DNA of 46,620 nt from an uncultured Pseudomonadota bacterium (GCA_903891165.1 CAITDR010000264.1:1-46620); one strand, 5' to 3'; positions 25,826 to 33,408 are shown, numbered from the stretch's first letter. A program made the numbers and translations. Notes: a model not told the origin generated them from the letters alone.

Positions 25826-26790
25826 ACCTTGTCTACGGATCCCGCGCCCAGCTTTTTTAGCTCAAGAAGGCAGGCTTCTTGCGAATGCCGCTCCTTCAAC
25901 GTGCGCTGCAGCTCTTGAGGCGGGGGAGGTTCAGGAATTGTGAAAGGTGCGGAGGAGGGGAGCGTGTACCAGGCGGCCTCGGGAATGCCGCCGGTGGCGG
26001 AGCCCAGGGTGGGAATACCGCGAGCGGCCGCTTCCAGCAGCACGAGGCCCAGACCCTCGGCGCCGGTGCCGTCGGGCAGCACTTCGGAGAGCAGGGCGAC
26101 GGCCCAACTGCCCGCCCAGGGGATTTTTTCGGCGGGCAGTGCGCCGGTAAATGTTGCTTGGACACCCATTTTTTTGGCACATGCTTCCAGATCCGCCCGC
26201 AGCGGGCCGGCGCCGACGACCACGACCGGGCGCCCCAGCCGGCGCCCCAGCTCCAGCACCCGGTGGACCGCTTTCTGCGGCACCAGGCGGGACACACTCA
26301 GCAGAAATTCTCCGCGCAGAACCGGCTCTTCGGGCTGGATGGGGTAGGGCAGGCGGCAGTAGCGACGCCCCCCCAACAGGCTGCCCAGGTAGTCGGAGAC
26401 CGGAAAAAGCAGGTCAGCAGCGTCTAATGTGCGATTCAGGTGCGGGTGGCGGCTGGGGCGGGTCAGATCCGAGCCGTGGAAGGCGATACCGACGGGAAAG
26501 CCACGTCCAACCAGCTCTGTTGCCAGCTGCCAGGTCGCACTAAGGATGCGGTCCCCGGGACGCAGGTGGGGGAGTACGGAGAGACGGGCCCAGAGCCCGG
26601 CCCAGCGGCTCCAATGTCGTCCGGCCATACGATAGACGGGAAAGGGACGGGGGAGGGGAACAATCCGCGCGGGGATGTGGACCACCACGGGCTCACCCGC
26701 CTGGTGCAGACAGGTGGCGATGGCGTCTGTCCAGGTGGAAATCCCCCCGATGAAGGGAGGGAACTCTGGACTGACGATGTGCCAGGTCAT
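25822..26790 (-). CDS. GT4-family glycosyltransferase
   Basis: 322 residues, somewhat short for the family. It has the GT-B pattern: an N-terminal PPFIGGISTW loop (about 11-20), FHGSDLTRP (about 103-111), a second-domain start at LLSVSRLVPQKAVHRVLEL, VVGAGPLRADLE, and the donor-binding signature EGLGLVLLEAAARGIPTLGS with TGGIPEA. GT4 enzymes transfer a sugar from an activated donor with retention. The start overlaps the SGNH gene stop (ATGA), as does its own end with the kinase start. It probably builds a polysaccharide or lipid-linked glycan modified by the adjacent SGNH and sulfatase-fold proteins. Sugar identity is unknown. Confidence 0.85.
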   Translation of the reverse strand: MTWHIVSPEFPPFIGGISTWTDAIATCLHQAGEPVVVHIPARIVPLPRPFPVYRMAGRHWSRWAGLWARLSVLPHLRPGDRILSATWQLATELVGRGFPVGIAFHGSDLTRPSRHPHLNRTLDAADLLFPVSDYLGSLLGGRRYCRLPYPIQPEEPVLRGEFLLSVSRLVPQKAVHRVLELGRRLGRPVVVVGAGPLRADLEACAKKMGVQATFTGALPAEKIPWAGSWAVALLSEVLPDGTGAEGLGLVLLEAAARGIPTLGSATGGIPEAAWYTLPSSAPFTIPEPPPPQELQRTLKERHSQEACLLELKKLGAGSVDKV

Positions 26791-27791
26791 CGGGCGGCGG
26801 CGGCCAATTCGCGGCCCAACACCGCCTGGCCCTCGGCGCTCAGGTGGTAGTCGCCACCCTGGAAAAAGCGGGGATCGGGGAGCTTATCGTGCAGATCGAG
26901 AATGCTCAGGTCGGGCAGGGCGGTGCGCAATTCTTGCCAGGGCAGGGGATTGGACCAGGGATCAAGCTGCAGGTAGCGGCGGCTGTCGCCCAGCTCACTG
27001 TCCACCCGAGCCTCCGAAAGCTCCAGGTCGGAGGGGAGGAAGACCACGGTCAGGGGCAGCTCGGGGTGGCGGGCGGCAAAGGCGTGGAGGGCGAGTGCGA
27101 TGCTGCGTGTGGATTTCTGGCGTAGCTCCTCCGGCATGGCCCAGGGACTCTCGGCGAGCCGCTGCAAGCGCGGGTCGGGAGCGTCGCGACGGCCCCAGGC
27201 CACGGCAGCGTAGCTGAGCAGCAGAGAGTGCCGGAAGGGACTGGCAAAGAAGGTGGAGAGGGCGGAGGCAGCCGCTTCGGGGCGCAGCAGCCAACCGCCC
27301 ACCACGGCGAGCCGCTCCAGCGCCGGGGCGCGGGCATCTCCCCAGTCGTTGGCGCCGTTGACCACCACAAAAAGGCGAGAGGGCTGCTGGTCAGGCAACA
27401 ATTCCTCAGCGAAGCCCAGGGCGTCGGCGACTCCCATGGCGGGCACCCCGGCCGCCACCATCGGGATGCCAGCCTGCTCGGCTTGAACACGCCAGAGCGC
27501 CTCCTCCTCCACCCCCCACCCGAAAATCTGAGAGTCCCCCACCACCAGTGGCACTTGACGTGTCAAGGGAGAGCGAAGGCCATGATCCCGCAGTTGCAGC
27601 GTCCAGGAGCTGCCATCCGGCTGGCGGAGTGTGCGCGTACATCCTGCCTGAAGGCGCAATCCCAACGCGGTGGCTGAATAGCAGTCCAACTGCGGTGGTT
27701 TCCCGCCGGTCAGCAGTCGTGCTCCCCCTTCCAGCATCGCAAGGACAAAGATGCTGGAGGCCAGGGCCAGCAGCGGACCACGTCGGGACAT
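26787..27791 (-). CDS. Membrane-anchored SGNH-type hydrolase or acyltransferase (second copy)
   Basis: 334 residues. An N-terminal membrane anchor (about 5-25) is followed by SGNH blocks: VVGDSQIFGWG with the candidate Ser nucleophile, VVVNGANDWGD (block III Asn) and GGDYHLSAEG near the C-terminus (Asp/His dyad). Such proteins add or remove acyl groups on extracellular glycans. The start lies immediately after the stop of the other SGNH gene, with no gap. The two have the same length and layout but are quite divergent, so they may modify different positions. Export of the catalytic domain to the periplasm is inferred from the anchor. Confidence 0.75.
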   Translation of the reverse strand: MSRRGPLLALASSIFVLAMLEGGARLLTGGKPPQLDCYSATALGLRLQAGCTRTLRQPDGSSWTLQLRDHGLRSPLTRQVPLVVGDSQIFGWGVEEEALWRVQAEQAGIPMVAAGVPAMGVADALGFAEELLPDQQPSRLFVVVNGANDWGDARAPALERLAVVGGWLLRPEAAASALSTFFASPFRHSLLLSYAAVAWGRRDAPDPRLQRLAESPWAMPEELRQKSTRSIALALHAFAARHPELPLTVVFLPSDLELSEARVDSELGDSRRYLQLDPWSNPLPWQELRTALPDLSILDLHDKLPDPRFFQGGDYHLSAEGQAVLGRELAAAAR

Positions 27792-28796
27792 CTACGGTAC
27801 TCGGGTTTGGAGACTGCCGTTCAGATACGTCGCAACCTGCTCGGCAATCCAGCGGTGCCCGGCGGGGGTGGGGTGGGTATCGTCCGGCTGGAACATCCCA
27901 TCGTCACTCAATCCTTGCTCGGTTTTTTGGCGGGGAAGGTCCACAAAAAGAAGGTTGTCCGAGCGATTTGCGAAGCTGTCCAGCAGGCGATCGTCGGCGT
28001 AGCGGGCCTTGGCATAGATGGGCTTGATCACCACCAAGAGTATAGCTTTTTCCTGACAGAGTGACAGCATCTGTTCAAGCGCCTCCCGACGATCGGCCTC
28101 GGGTACCCGGACCACATCACGGCCGGGTGTACCTTTCCCCGCCACCGCCGGGGCCAACCACAGGCTCCACAGACCCTGCCGCAGTCGCGACGCGGAGAGC
28201 AACGAGAGCAAGGGTGCCAACGGACGACGGGCGTCGGAAAGCTGCCGATCCGTCAGTGTAACTTTAAACGGATCGCGCGGATTGGATGCCCCTCTTGGGA
28301 GGAAATCGTTGGCCAGGTGATAGAGCAACACGACATCCGGCTGCAGCGCCATTCCTTCGCGCTCCAGGTACTGGGCCGACTGCCAGACACTCCAGGCGGG
28401 TGTTCCCGCATTGATCGCCTCCACCGGGCTTTTTATGAGGCCGGGCAGCAACTTGGTGTAGGTCTCTGCCGCCCGGACACCGTGGCCCCAGGTGGTGGAC
28501 TCCCCCAACGAGAGAATGCGAGGAATATTCTCCTTCTTTGGCCCCACCTCCTCGTCCCGCATCCCCAGTCGGTTGGTGCGCAGCGGCTCTCCGGGCCAGA
28601 CCTGGAGGTTCAAATTGGGACGCAGTCGCCACAATAAGACAGGGTCATCCTGCAAAAAAGGCATGGAGGGCACCAGCAGGAGCTGAGCCTCGCTCCAACG
28701 CCATCGGGCCAGTCCCTCTGCACCGAGCAGCAGCAAGAGCAGCCCCGCCACCAGCACGGAAAAGGTCACCAGCGGGCTTCCTCTTCGCTTTTCCAT
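27792..28796 (-). CDS. Membrane-anchored SGNH-type hydrolase or acyltransferase (first copy)
   Basis: 334 residues from ATG 28796. A longer frame reaches 28898, but the start at 28796 sits in TGATG, directly coupled to the stop of the DUF5989-like gene, and puts the membrane helix (about 9-30) right at the N-terminus after MEKRRG. Blocks are ILSLGESTTWGHG (Ser in a GES variant), INAGTPAWS, LLYHLANDF (block III) and DDTHPTPAGH (Asp/His). It resembles SGNH proteins that accompany DUF5989 and SxtJ-like proteins in glycan clusters. The role is probably glycan acylation or deacylation at the cell surface. Confidence 0.78.
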   Translation of the reverse strand: MEKRRGSPLVTFSVLVAGLLLLLLGAEGLARWRWSEAQLLLVPSMPFLQDDPVLLWRLRPNLNLQVWPGEPLRTNRLGMRDEEVGPKKENIPRILSLGESTTWGHGVRAAETYTKLLPGLIKSPVEAINAGTPAWSVWQSAQYLEREGMALQPDVVLLYHLANDFLPRGASNPRDPFKVTLTDRQLSDARRPLAPLLSLLSASRLRQGLWSLWLAPAVAGKGTPGRDVVRVPEADRREALEQMLSLCQEKAILLVVIKPIYAKARYADDRLLDSFANRSDNLLFVDLPRQKTEQGLSDDGMFQPDDTHPTPAGHRWIAEQVATYLNGSLQTRVP

Positions 28797-28939
28797 CACC
28801 AGGCCGTGTAGGTGGTGGGTGAGATCGAAGACCATGAAGCCAGGAGCCCCAGCCCCAGGATTCCGCCAAAAAGCAGCAGCAAGGCTGGGATCATCCACCA
28901 GCGAAAGCCGTCCACCAGGCTGCGCATCAGCGAGGGCAT
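28796..28939 (-). CDS. DUF5989-like 47-residue membrane microprotein
   Basis: 47 residues from ATG 28939; a larger frame upstream runs over the sulfatase 3' end and is not credible. A short amphipathic start (MPSLMRSLVDGFRWW) is followed by one membrane helix (about 16-34) and a tail SSISPTTYTAW. This matches the DUF5989 pattern as I recall it: a charged aromatic lead, one hydrophobic helix and a conserved C-terminal F/YxYTxF-type end. In other genomes such proteins lie beside SGNH hydrolases in glycan or carbamoyltransferase clusters, and here the stop is joined to the SGNH start as TGATG. Function is unknown; a membrane adaptor for the SGNH protein is inference. Confidence 0.7.
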   Translation of the reverse strand: MPSLMRSLVDGFRWWMIPALLLLFGGILGLGLLASWSSISPTTYTAW

Positions 28940-28964
28940 CCGCACACTTATCCCGGCAAGTCGC

Positions 28965-30254
28965 CTAGGGCTTGCGGCAGGAGAGGCTGGGGTCGGCCGC
29001 GACGAGGGAGTCCACCCGCGCGCCCAGCTCCCCGAGCAACTGCGCCCCGTCGTCCAGGCTGCTCGGGTCCACGGCACTGAGTGCCTTCGGATCGTTGATC
29101 AGGTTGTAGGCTAAAACCTCCCCCGTTCTGCACTCCCAGGCCACCCGGCTCTGGGCGGAGCGGTTGCTCATCCACCAGAGACCACCGGGGTAGTAGAGGC
29201 TGGCGATGCTGCTTCGCCGGCAGCCCTTCTGGAGCGAGGTCCCGTCGATCTGCGCCGCTTCGGGGAGATCGTAGAGATCCAAAAGCGTCGGGAGCAGATC
29301 GACATTGTTGCTCAGGCAGGACAATCGTCCCGCCGGCGCCCGCGGATGGAGGAACATCAGCGGGATCATCAGCTGCTCCTGCCGCAGGCTGGCACCGTGG
29401 CGCAGCTCGCCCCCTTCGTCAAAACTTTCGCCGTGGTCCGCGGTCAGGACCACGAGCGTATTGTTGAGAAGACCTCGTTCTTCCAGTCCAACAAGCAATT
29501 TCTCCACCGAACGCCCCAACCCCAAAAGCTGCTCGTCGTAGACATCGCGGAGGCTCTGCACCAGGGCCTCGCGCTCGGCGCCGGTGGCGGTGGCCAAGAG
29601 CTCATCAACCCGGTCCTTCTGGTCCAGATCATCCATATCAAAGGGGATATTTTGAGCATAGATTCCACGATCCTGCTCCTCCGGGCTGTAGGGATCGTGG
29701 GGGTCCATCGGGTGCAGCACCATCAAAAAGGGACCCGGCGCTTTGTCCACCCAACCCAGGGCATCGTCTACAAGAGTCCCCAGGTTCGAGGTGGCATACA
29801 GTTCGGGGGAGAGGGAGGCACGGTCGAAGCCGGCGTCCAGACCGGTGACGGCCGACATCCAGGTGCTTCCCGAAAAAAGTGCGGTTCGATAGCCCGCTTG
29901 AGAGAAGTGGGTCGCCAGCGTGGGGCTGGCGATCTGCCGCTCGGGTGTGCCCTGATCGACCCAGCGGAGGCCGTGGTGTTCGATCTCCAGACCGGTCATG
30001 GCCGAGGCTGTGGAGGGCGGCGTCCAGGAGGCCACACTTTCGTAGCCGTCCACGACGCGCCAGGGGCGCCCGTCGTCGAGGAGCGGACGGCCATAGCCAT
30101 AGGCGGCGAGGTGATCGGCCCGCAGCGTGTCTACCTGCACGATCACGAGGTTTTCGCCGGGCATGTCGGAGAAGCCCAGCAGGCCAGGTGGCCCTTGTTC
30201 ACGTACGGAGTCCTTCGTGTTTTCGATGGAGGTACAGGCCAGAAGTAGCAGCAT
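28965..30254 (-). CDS. Sulfatase-fold lipoprotein (hydrolase or phospho-transferase)
   Basis: 429 residues. A very short lipobox (LLLLAC, Cys7) suggests a lipoprotein. Alkaline-phosphatase/sulfatase fold motifs are VQVDTLRADHLAAYGY (metal Asp42) and SWTPPSTASAMTG (77-89), where the nucleophile is Thr78 rather than the formylglycine-forming Cys. A later VVLTADHGESF supplies metal Asp/His, and HPMDPHDPY adds a conserved His. A Thr nucleophile is typical of phosphoethanolamine/phosphoglycerol transferases and some esterases, so true sulfatase activity is unlikely. It is the first gene of the minus-strand train. ATG 30254 is the only start in frame and has no visible ribosome-binding site. Confidence 0.85.
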   Translation of the reverse strand: MLLLLACTSIENTKDSVREQGPPGLLGFSDMPGENLVIVQVDTLRADHLAAYGYGRPLLDDGRPWRVVDGYESVASWTPPSTASAMTGLEIEHHGLRWVDQGTPERQIASPTLATHFSQAGYRTALFSGSTWMSAVTGLDAGFDRASLSPELYATSNLGTLVDDALGWVDKAPGPFLMVLHPMDPHDPYSPEEQDRGIYAQNIPFDMDDLDQKDRVDELLATATGAEREALVQSLRDVYDEQLLGLGRSVEKLLVGLEERGLLNNTLVVLTADHGESFDEGGELRHGASLRQEQLMIPLMFLHPRAPAGRLSCLSNNVDLLPTLLDLYDLPEAAQIDGTSLQKGCRRSSIASLYYPGGLWWMSNRSAQSRVAWECRTGEVLAYNLINDPKALSAVDPSSLDDGAQLLGELGARVDSLVAADPSLSCRKP

Positions 30255-30303
30255 ATAGCTATATTAGCTTCAGAATCGTCGGTCCGCCTCAAAGAATCAG
30301 ATA

Positions 30304-30320
30304 TATAGAGTAAATCTATA
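30304..30320. promoter_or_regulatory. AT-rich divergent intergenic region with inverted repeat
   Basis: TATAGA-GTAAA-TCTATA is an inverted repeat of 6+6 with a 5-base spacer. It lies in an unusually AT-rich gap (30255-30391) between the sulfatase-fold gene and the TerC gene. The gap must carry promoters for both the 10-kb minus-strand train and terC. A second short palindrome, ATAGCTAT, abuts the sulfatase start. An operator role is inference; the motifs also fit promoter -10 elements. Confidence 0.4.
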
Positions 30321-30391
30321 GAAACCATCTGATCTATCGAATGGACGGACTAGTGGTGGTGCATAACTTCCGAGGCATAGGAGTGTGGGCG

Positions 30392-31426
30392 ATGGACACA
30401 ATGGCTGGAGTAGAGCTGTTTCCCTTTGCGGAATACTGGTGGTTTTACGGGGTATTCACCCTCTTTGTGCTGGGGATGTTGGCGCTGGACCTGGGTGTTT
30501 TTCACCGAAAGGCCCACGCGGTGAGCTTCAAGGAGGCTGCGGGCTGGACGGTGGTCTGGGTGAGCCTGGGCTTGCTGTTCAACCTGGGGATCTACCAATA
30601 TGCATCCACGGTTTTTGCGGGAAACCCGCGGCTGATGAGCATCGACGGTTTTGACCCTGGTTTGGCCGCACAGCAAACTGCCTTGGAGTTTCTAACCGGC
30701 TTCGTGGTGGAAAAGGCGCTGGCGGTGGACAACATCTTTGTGTTTGCGATGGTGTTCTCCTACTTTGCGGTGCCGGCGGCCTATCAGCACCGCATCCTCT
30801 TCTACGGGATCCTGGGGGCCCTGTTTTTCCGGGCGATCTTCATTTCCATCGGCGCCGTGCTGATGCAGTACTACTGGGTCGTCATTCTTGCCGGCTTGTT
30901 TCTCATCTTTACGGGTGTGAAGATGGCTGTCACGCCCGACAAAGCCATGGAGCCCGAGAAGAACCCGGTCCTGCGGTTGCTGCGGCGCTTTGTGCCGATC
31001 TCTTCCGAGCTGCATGGGGATCGCTTCTTCATTCTCAAGGAAGGTCGTACCTGGGGAACGCCGCTGTTGGTGGCCCTGGTGATCATTGAAGTCAGCGACA
31101 TCATCTTCGCGATCGACTCGGTGCCTGCGATCTTCGCGATCACCGATGAGCCGCTGATCGTCTTCACCTCCAACATCTTTGCCATCCTTGGACTTCGTTC
31201 CATGTACTTCATGCTTGCGAATGTACTGGACCGCTTCCACCTTCTGAAGTACGGGCTCTCAGGAATCCTGGTTTTTGTTGGGTTGAAGATGGTGTGGTTG
31301 AACAAGGTCTTCGATGGCCACTTCCCCATCGGCTGGTCACTGGGGATCATCGGCTCCATCCTGGCGATCTCCATCGTGGCCTCGCTGGCCTTCCCGAAGA
31401 AGGTAGAGCAGCCCGGCGTCGTGTGA
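30392..31426 (+). CDS. TerC/Alx-family integral membrane protein
   Basis: 344 residues from ATG 30392, chosen because AGGAG (30379-30383) is 8 bases upstream; an in-frame ATG at 30341 lacks one. About eight or nine membrane segments carry the family Asp-containing motifs: MLALDLGVFHRKAH, EKALAVDNIFVFAM, VIIEVSDIIFAIDSVPA. It is followed by AITDEPLIVFTSNIFAILGLRSMYF. The family includes Alx and TerC of enterobacteria, linked to manganese efflux, alkaline pH and tellurite. A strong terminator follows. No yybP-ykoY manganese riboswitch was recognised upstream. Downstream HPF-like and NhaR-like genes hint at a stress-response setting. Confidence 0.93.
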   Translation: MDTMAGVELFPFAEYWWFYGVFTLFVLGMLALDLGVFHRKAHAVSFKEAAGWTVVWVSLGLLFNLGIYQYASTVFAGNPRLMSIDGFDPGLAAQQTALEFLTGFVVEKALAVDNIFVFAMVFSYFAVPAAYQHRILFYGILGALFFRAIFISIGAVLMQYYWVVILAGLFLIFTGVKMAVTPDKAMEPEKNPVLRLLRRFVPISSELHGDRFFILKEGRTWGTPLLVALVIIEVSDIIFAIDSVPAIFAITDEPLIVFTSNIFAILGLRSMYFMLANVLDRFHLLKYGLSGILVFVGLKMVWLNKVFDGHFPIGWSLGIIGSILAISIVASLAFPKKVEQPGVV

Positions 31427-31446
31427 TCGCGGCGGCTCCAAGCTTC

Positions 31447-31478
31447 GCCCCGGCGCATCCGCCGGGGCTCTTTTTTTT
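31447..31478 (+). terminator. Rho-independent terminator after the TerC gene
   Basis: GCCCCGGC (31447-31454), a six-base loop and GCCGGGGC (31461-31468) form a perfect 8-bp GC stem followed by TC and eight T residues. It lies 20 bases after the TerC stop and clearly ends that transcript. Confidence 0.93.
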
Positions 31479-31528
31479 GGGCGCGGTATTCATCGGAAAA
31501 ACCGAAGTGAATGATAGAAACATCCGTA

Positions 31529-31556
31529 TTGTCGTGGAGATGAGAGTGTCTATATT
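31529..31556 (+). promoter_or_regulatory. Candidate sigma-70-type promoter for the HPF-like gene
   Basis: TTGTCG (31529-31534) and TATATT (31551-31556) are separated by 16 bases, about 40 bases before ATG 31596 and after the TerC terminator. The boxes fit the -35 and -10 consensus reasonably in GC-rich surroundings. Confidence 0.45.
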
Positions 31557-31595
31557 CCTAAGGTCAGCGCCAACAAGACCGCTGAAGGAGGCAGA

Positions 31596-31937
31596 ATGGA
31601 GATCGAGCTACGGCACGCCCCCGAGGGTATCTCAGAGTACAGCCATCGTCGTCTTGCGTTTGCGCTTGGGCGCTTTCGGACGGCGATCCACAAGGTGCGG
31701 GTGCGCTTTGGGGACGTGAACGGCCCGCGGGGGGGGCTGGACAAGTGTTGCCGGATGAGTGCCGATGTGGTCGGTGGTCGGCGGGTGGTAGTGGAGGTGG
31801 TCGATGTGAACTTTCCGGCGGCTCTGGATCGGGCCGCAGACCGGCTTGCCCGGGCCGTGGGCCGGGAGTGGAAAAAGATCCGCGCGGTGGGTACGGCGAT
31901 CCCATCGAATTCCCCGTCCTTCGCTGCGGGTAGCTGA
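31596..31937 (+). CDS. HPF/RaiA-type ribosome hibernation factor
   Basis: 113 residues from ATG 31596, with a perfect AGGAGG (31586-31591). The beta-alpha-beta-beta-beta-alpha pattern of the HPF/RaiA family is visible: RRLAFALGRFRTAIHKVRVRF, then DVNGPRGGLDKCCRMSADVV, then VVVEVVDVNFPAALDRAADR. The DVNGPRGG turn and the final AADRLARAVGREWKK helix are typical. The family binds the 30S subunit and silences ribosomes in stationary phase or stress. Length fits the short class without the dimerisation domain. It has its own promoter candidate and precedes the NhaR-like gene by 71 bases. Confidence 0.85.
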   Translation: MEIELRHAPEGISEYSHRRLAFALGRFRTAIHKVRVRFGDVNGPRGGLDKCCRMSADVVGGRRVVVEVVDVNFPAALDRAADRLARAVGREWKKIRAVGTAIPSNSPSFAAGS

Positions 31938-32008
31938 CAGGTATTTTACAGACGCGAAGGCGCCTGGGGCTGTATTCATCCAGATCACCATCCCAGCAGG
32001 CACCACCG

Positions 32009-32917
32009 ATGAACTGGCTGAACTATCACCACCTTCTCTACTTTTATACGGTGGCCAAGGAAGGGAGCGTTACTGCCGCCGCATTAAAGCTCCACCTTTC
32101 TCAACCCACCCTGTCTGGTCAGGTTCGGCAGCTCGAAGAGTCGCTGGGGGAGAAGCTTTTTGAGCGCAGGGGGCGGAACCTGGTGCTCAGCGAGGCCGGG
32201 CAGGTGGTCTACCGCTATGCAGACGAGATCTTCAGTCTAGGGAAGGAGCTCTCGGAGGCGGTAAAAGGGAAGCATAACCAACGCTCTCCTCGTTTTGTTG
32301 TCGGTGTTGCGGACGTGCTTCCCAAGCTCGTGGTGTATCACCTGCTGGAGCCGGCCATGAAAATGGAAGGAGGAATCCGGCTTTCCGTGCGAGAGGAGTC
32401 CATGGAGCGGCTCTTGGCCGCTCTTTCTGCGCATGAGCTGGATTTGGTGCTTTCCGACTCACCCCTGCCTCCGACGGCAGGGGTAAAGGCATGGTCCCAC
32501 CTGCTGACGGAAAGCACCGTGACCTTCTTTGCAGTGCCGACGCTCGCGGCCAAGCTGCGGCCGGGCTTCCCCCAGTCCCTCGATCGACAGCCGCTGTTGA
32601 TGCCGGGCGAGACCGCGGCCATGCGCCGTCCGCTGGAGCGCTGGTTGGAGCAGTACAACCTGCGTCCAGAGGTGACCGCAGAGATTGAAGACAGCGCGCT
32701 GTTGAAGTCCTTTGGCGGGGCGGGGGCCGGGGTTTTTGCGGCACCGACGGTGATGGAGGCGGAGGTCTGCCGGCAATACCAGGTGGAGGTGGTGGGCCGC
32801 GCCGAGGAGCTGAAAGAGCGCTACTACGCGATCAGCGTGGAACGTCGTATCCGCCATCCAGCCGTCGCCGCCATTTCTGCGGGCGCTCGGGAGCGGATGC
32901 CAGAAGCCATGCGCTGA
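32009..32917 (+). CDS. NhaR-like LysR-family transcription regulator
   Basis: 302 residues. The N-terminal helix-turn-helix begins MNWLNYHHLLYFYTVAKEGS, with AAALKLHLSQPTLSGQVRQL and EESLGEKLFERRGR, and a linker YRYADEIFSLGKEL. This N-terminus and the following VVGVADVLPKLVVYHLLEPA are close to NhaR, the activator of Na+/H+ antiporter genes in enterobacteria, more than to general LysR proteins. The effector domain covers about 95-295. No nhaA gene is in the window. It sits downstream of TerC and HPF-like genes, so a link to alkaline or sodium stress is plausible but inferred. Confidence 0.9.
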   Translation: MNWLNYHHLLYFYTVAKEGSVTAAALKLHLSQPTLSGQVRQLEESLGEKLFERRGRNLVLSEAGQVVYRYADEIFSLGKELSEAVKGKHNQRSPRFVVGVADVLPKLVVYHLLEPAMKMEGGIRLSVREESMERLLAALSAHELDLVLSDSPLPPTAGVKAWSHLLTESTVTFFAVPTLAAKLRPGFPQSLDRQPLLMPGETAAMRRPLERWLEQYNLRPEVTAEIEDSALLKSFGGAGAGVFAAPTVMEAEVCRQYQVEVVGRAEELKERYYAISVERRIRHPAVAAISAGARERMPEAMR

Positions 32918-32946
32918 GCACCACTGCGGGTTAAGCGCTCTGCTCT

Positions 32947-33020
32947 GCTTCCGTAGCTCAGTTGGATAGAGCAACAGCCTTCTAAGCTGTGGGTCACGTG
33001 TTCGAATCACGTCGGAGGCG
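32947..33020 (+). tRNA. tRNA-Arg (anticodon UCU)
   Basis: A cloverleaf of 74 nt: acceptor GCTTCCG pairing with CGGAGGC (one G-T pair), the D-arm AGCTCAGTTGGATAGAGC, anticodon loop CTTCTAA with TCT at its centre and a T-arm ACGTG-TTCGAAT-CACGT. Discriminator base G; the CCA end is not encoded. It lies 29 bases after the NhaR-like gene and 5 bases before the ferrochelatase remnant on the opposite strand. Confidence 0.95.
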
Positions 33021-33025
33021 GGTTT

Positions 33026-33260
33026 TCAGTCACCCACCCCCCGCACCAGCGCCGCCAGTCCCTGGACCCAGGTGGGGTGCGCATTCACGGCGGGGATCAA
33101 CCGCAGCTCCGCCCCGCCTTTTTCACGGAAAAGCGCGGCTCCCCGCTTGCCGATCTCCTCCACTCAAAAAAGCCCGGAGATAGCGCCTGAGGTCAGCGGT
33201 CTGGGTGGAGGAGGGGCTGCCGGTGTTGACCAGCAACAGCCCGTTGCGAATCCCCTGCAT
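33026..33260 (-). pseudogene. hemH: Ferrochelatase (hemH) remnant with large internal deletion
   Basis: From ATG 33260, preceded by a good GGGAG ribosome-binding site, 32 residues read as a ferrochelatase N-terminus: GLLLVNTGSPSSTQTADLRR then YLRAFLS, matching the family start LLLVNLGTP...RRYLREFLSD. The same frame then loses homology and stops. In another frame the DNA encodes VEEIGKRGAALFREKGG, AELRLIPAVNAHPTWV and QGLAALVRGV-GD followed by TGA (33026-33028), matching the family C-terminus. About 240 central residues, including the catalytic His/Glu region, are missing, and the two ends are out of frame, so the protein cannot be made. Heme synthesis would need another ferrochelatase or a different route. 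A metagenome assembly deletion is an alternative explanation. Confidence 0.8.
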
Positions 33261-33408
33261 CCGACTCCCTTAACCTGTACTCCGCCTCGCCGGCGGCAAT
33301 CTTCGAATTCCATCGGCTCCCGTGCCTTCTACCAAAGCTGTGAGCTATGCTGCTACCGCACCGTCCCCAGGTGCGCAGCGGCCCAAATCGGCATATGCGC
33401 CCGCGCCC

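Noticed and set aside
28940-29077. N-terminal extension of the DUF5989-like frame
   Set aside because: It overlaps the end of the sulfatase-fold gene, is Arg/Pro/Ser-rich and lacks the family pattern.
30255-30391. yybP-ykoY manganese riboswitch upstream of TerC
   Set aside because: No conserved loop motifs or matching stems of that riboswitch were found in the AT-rich gap.
33026-33260. A genuine short gene instead of a ferrochelatase remnant
   Set aside because: Ferrochelatase-like ends occur in two frames, with the middle missing; a short coding gene would not show both family ends.
33322-33408. Upstream GTG start of oleA
   Set aside because: It adds a Pro/Ala-rich, unconserved stretch; OleA proteins begin at the MRF position.
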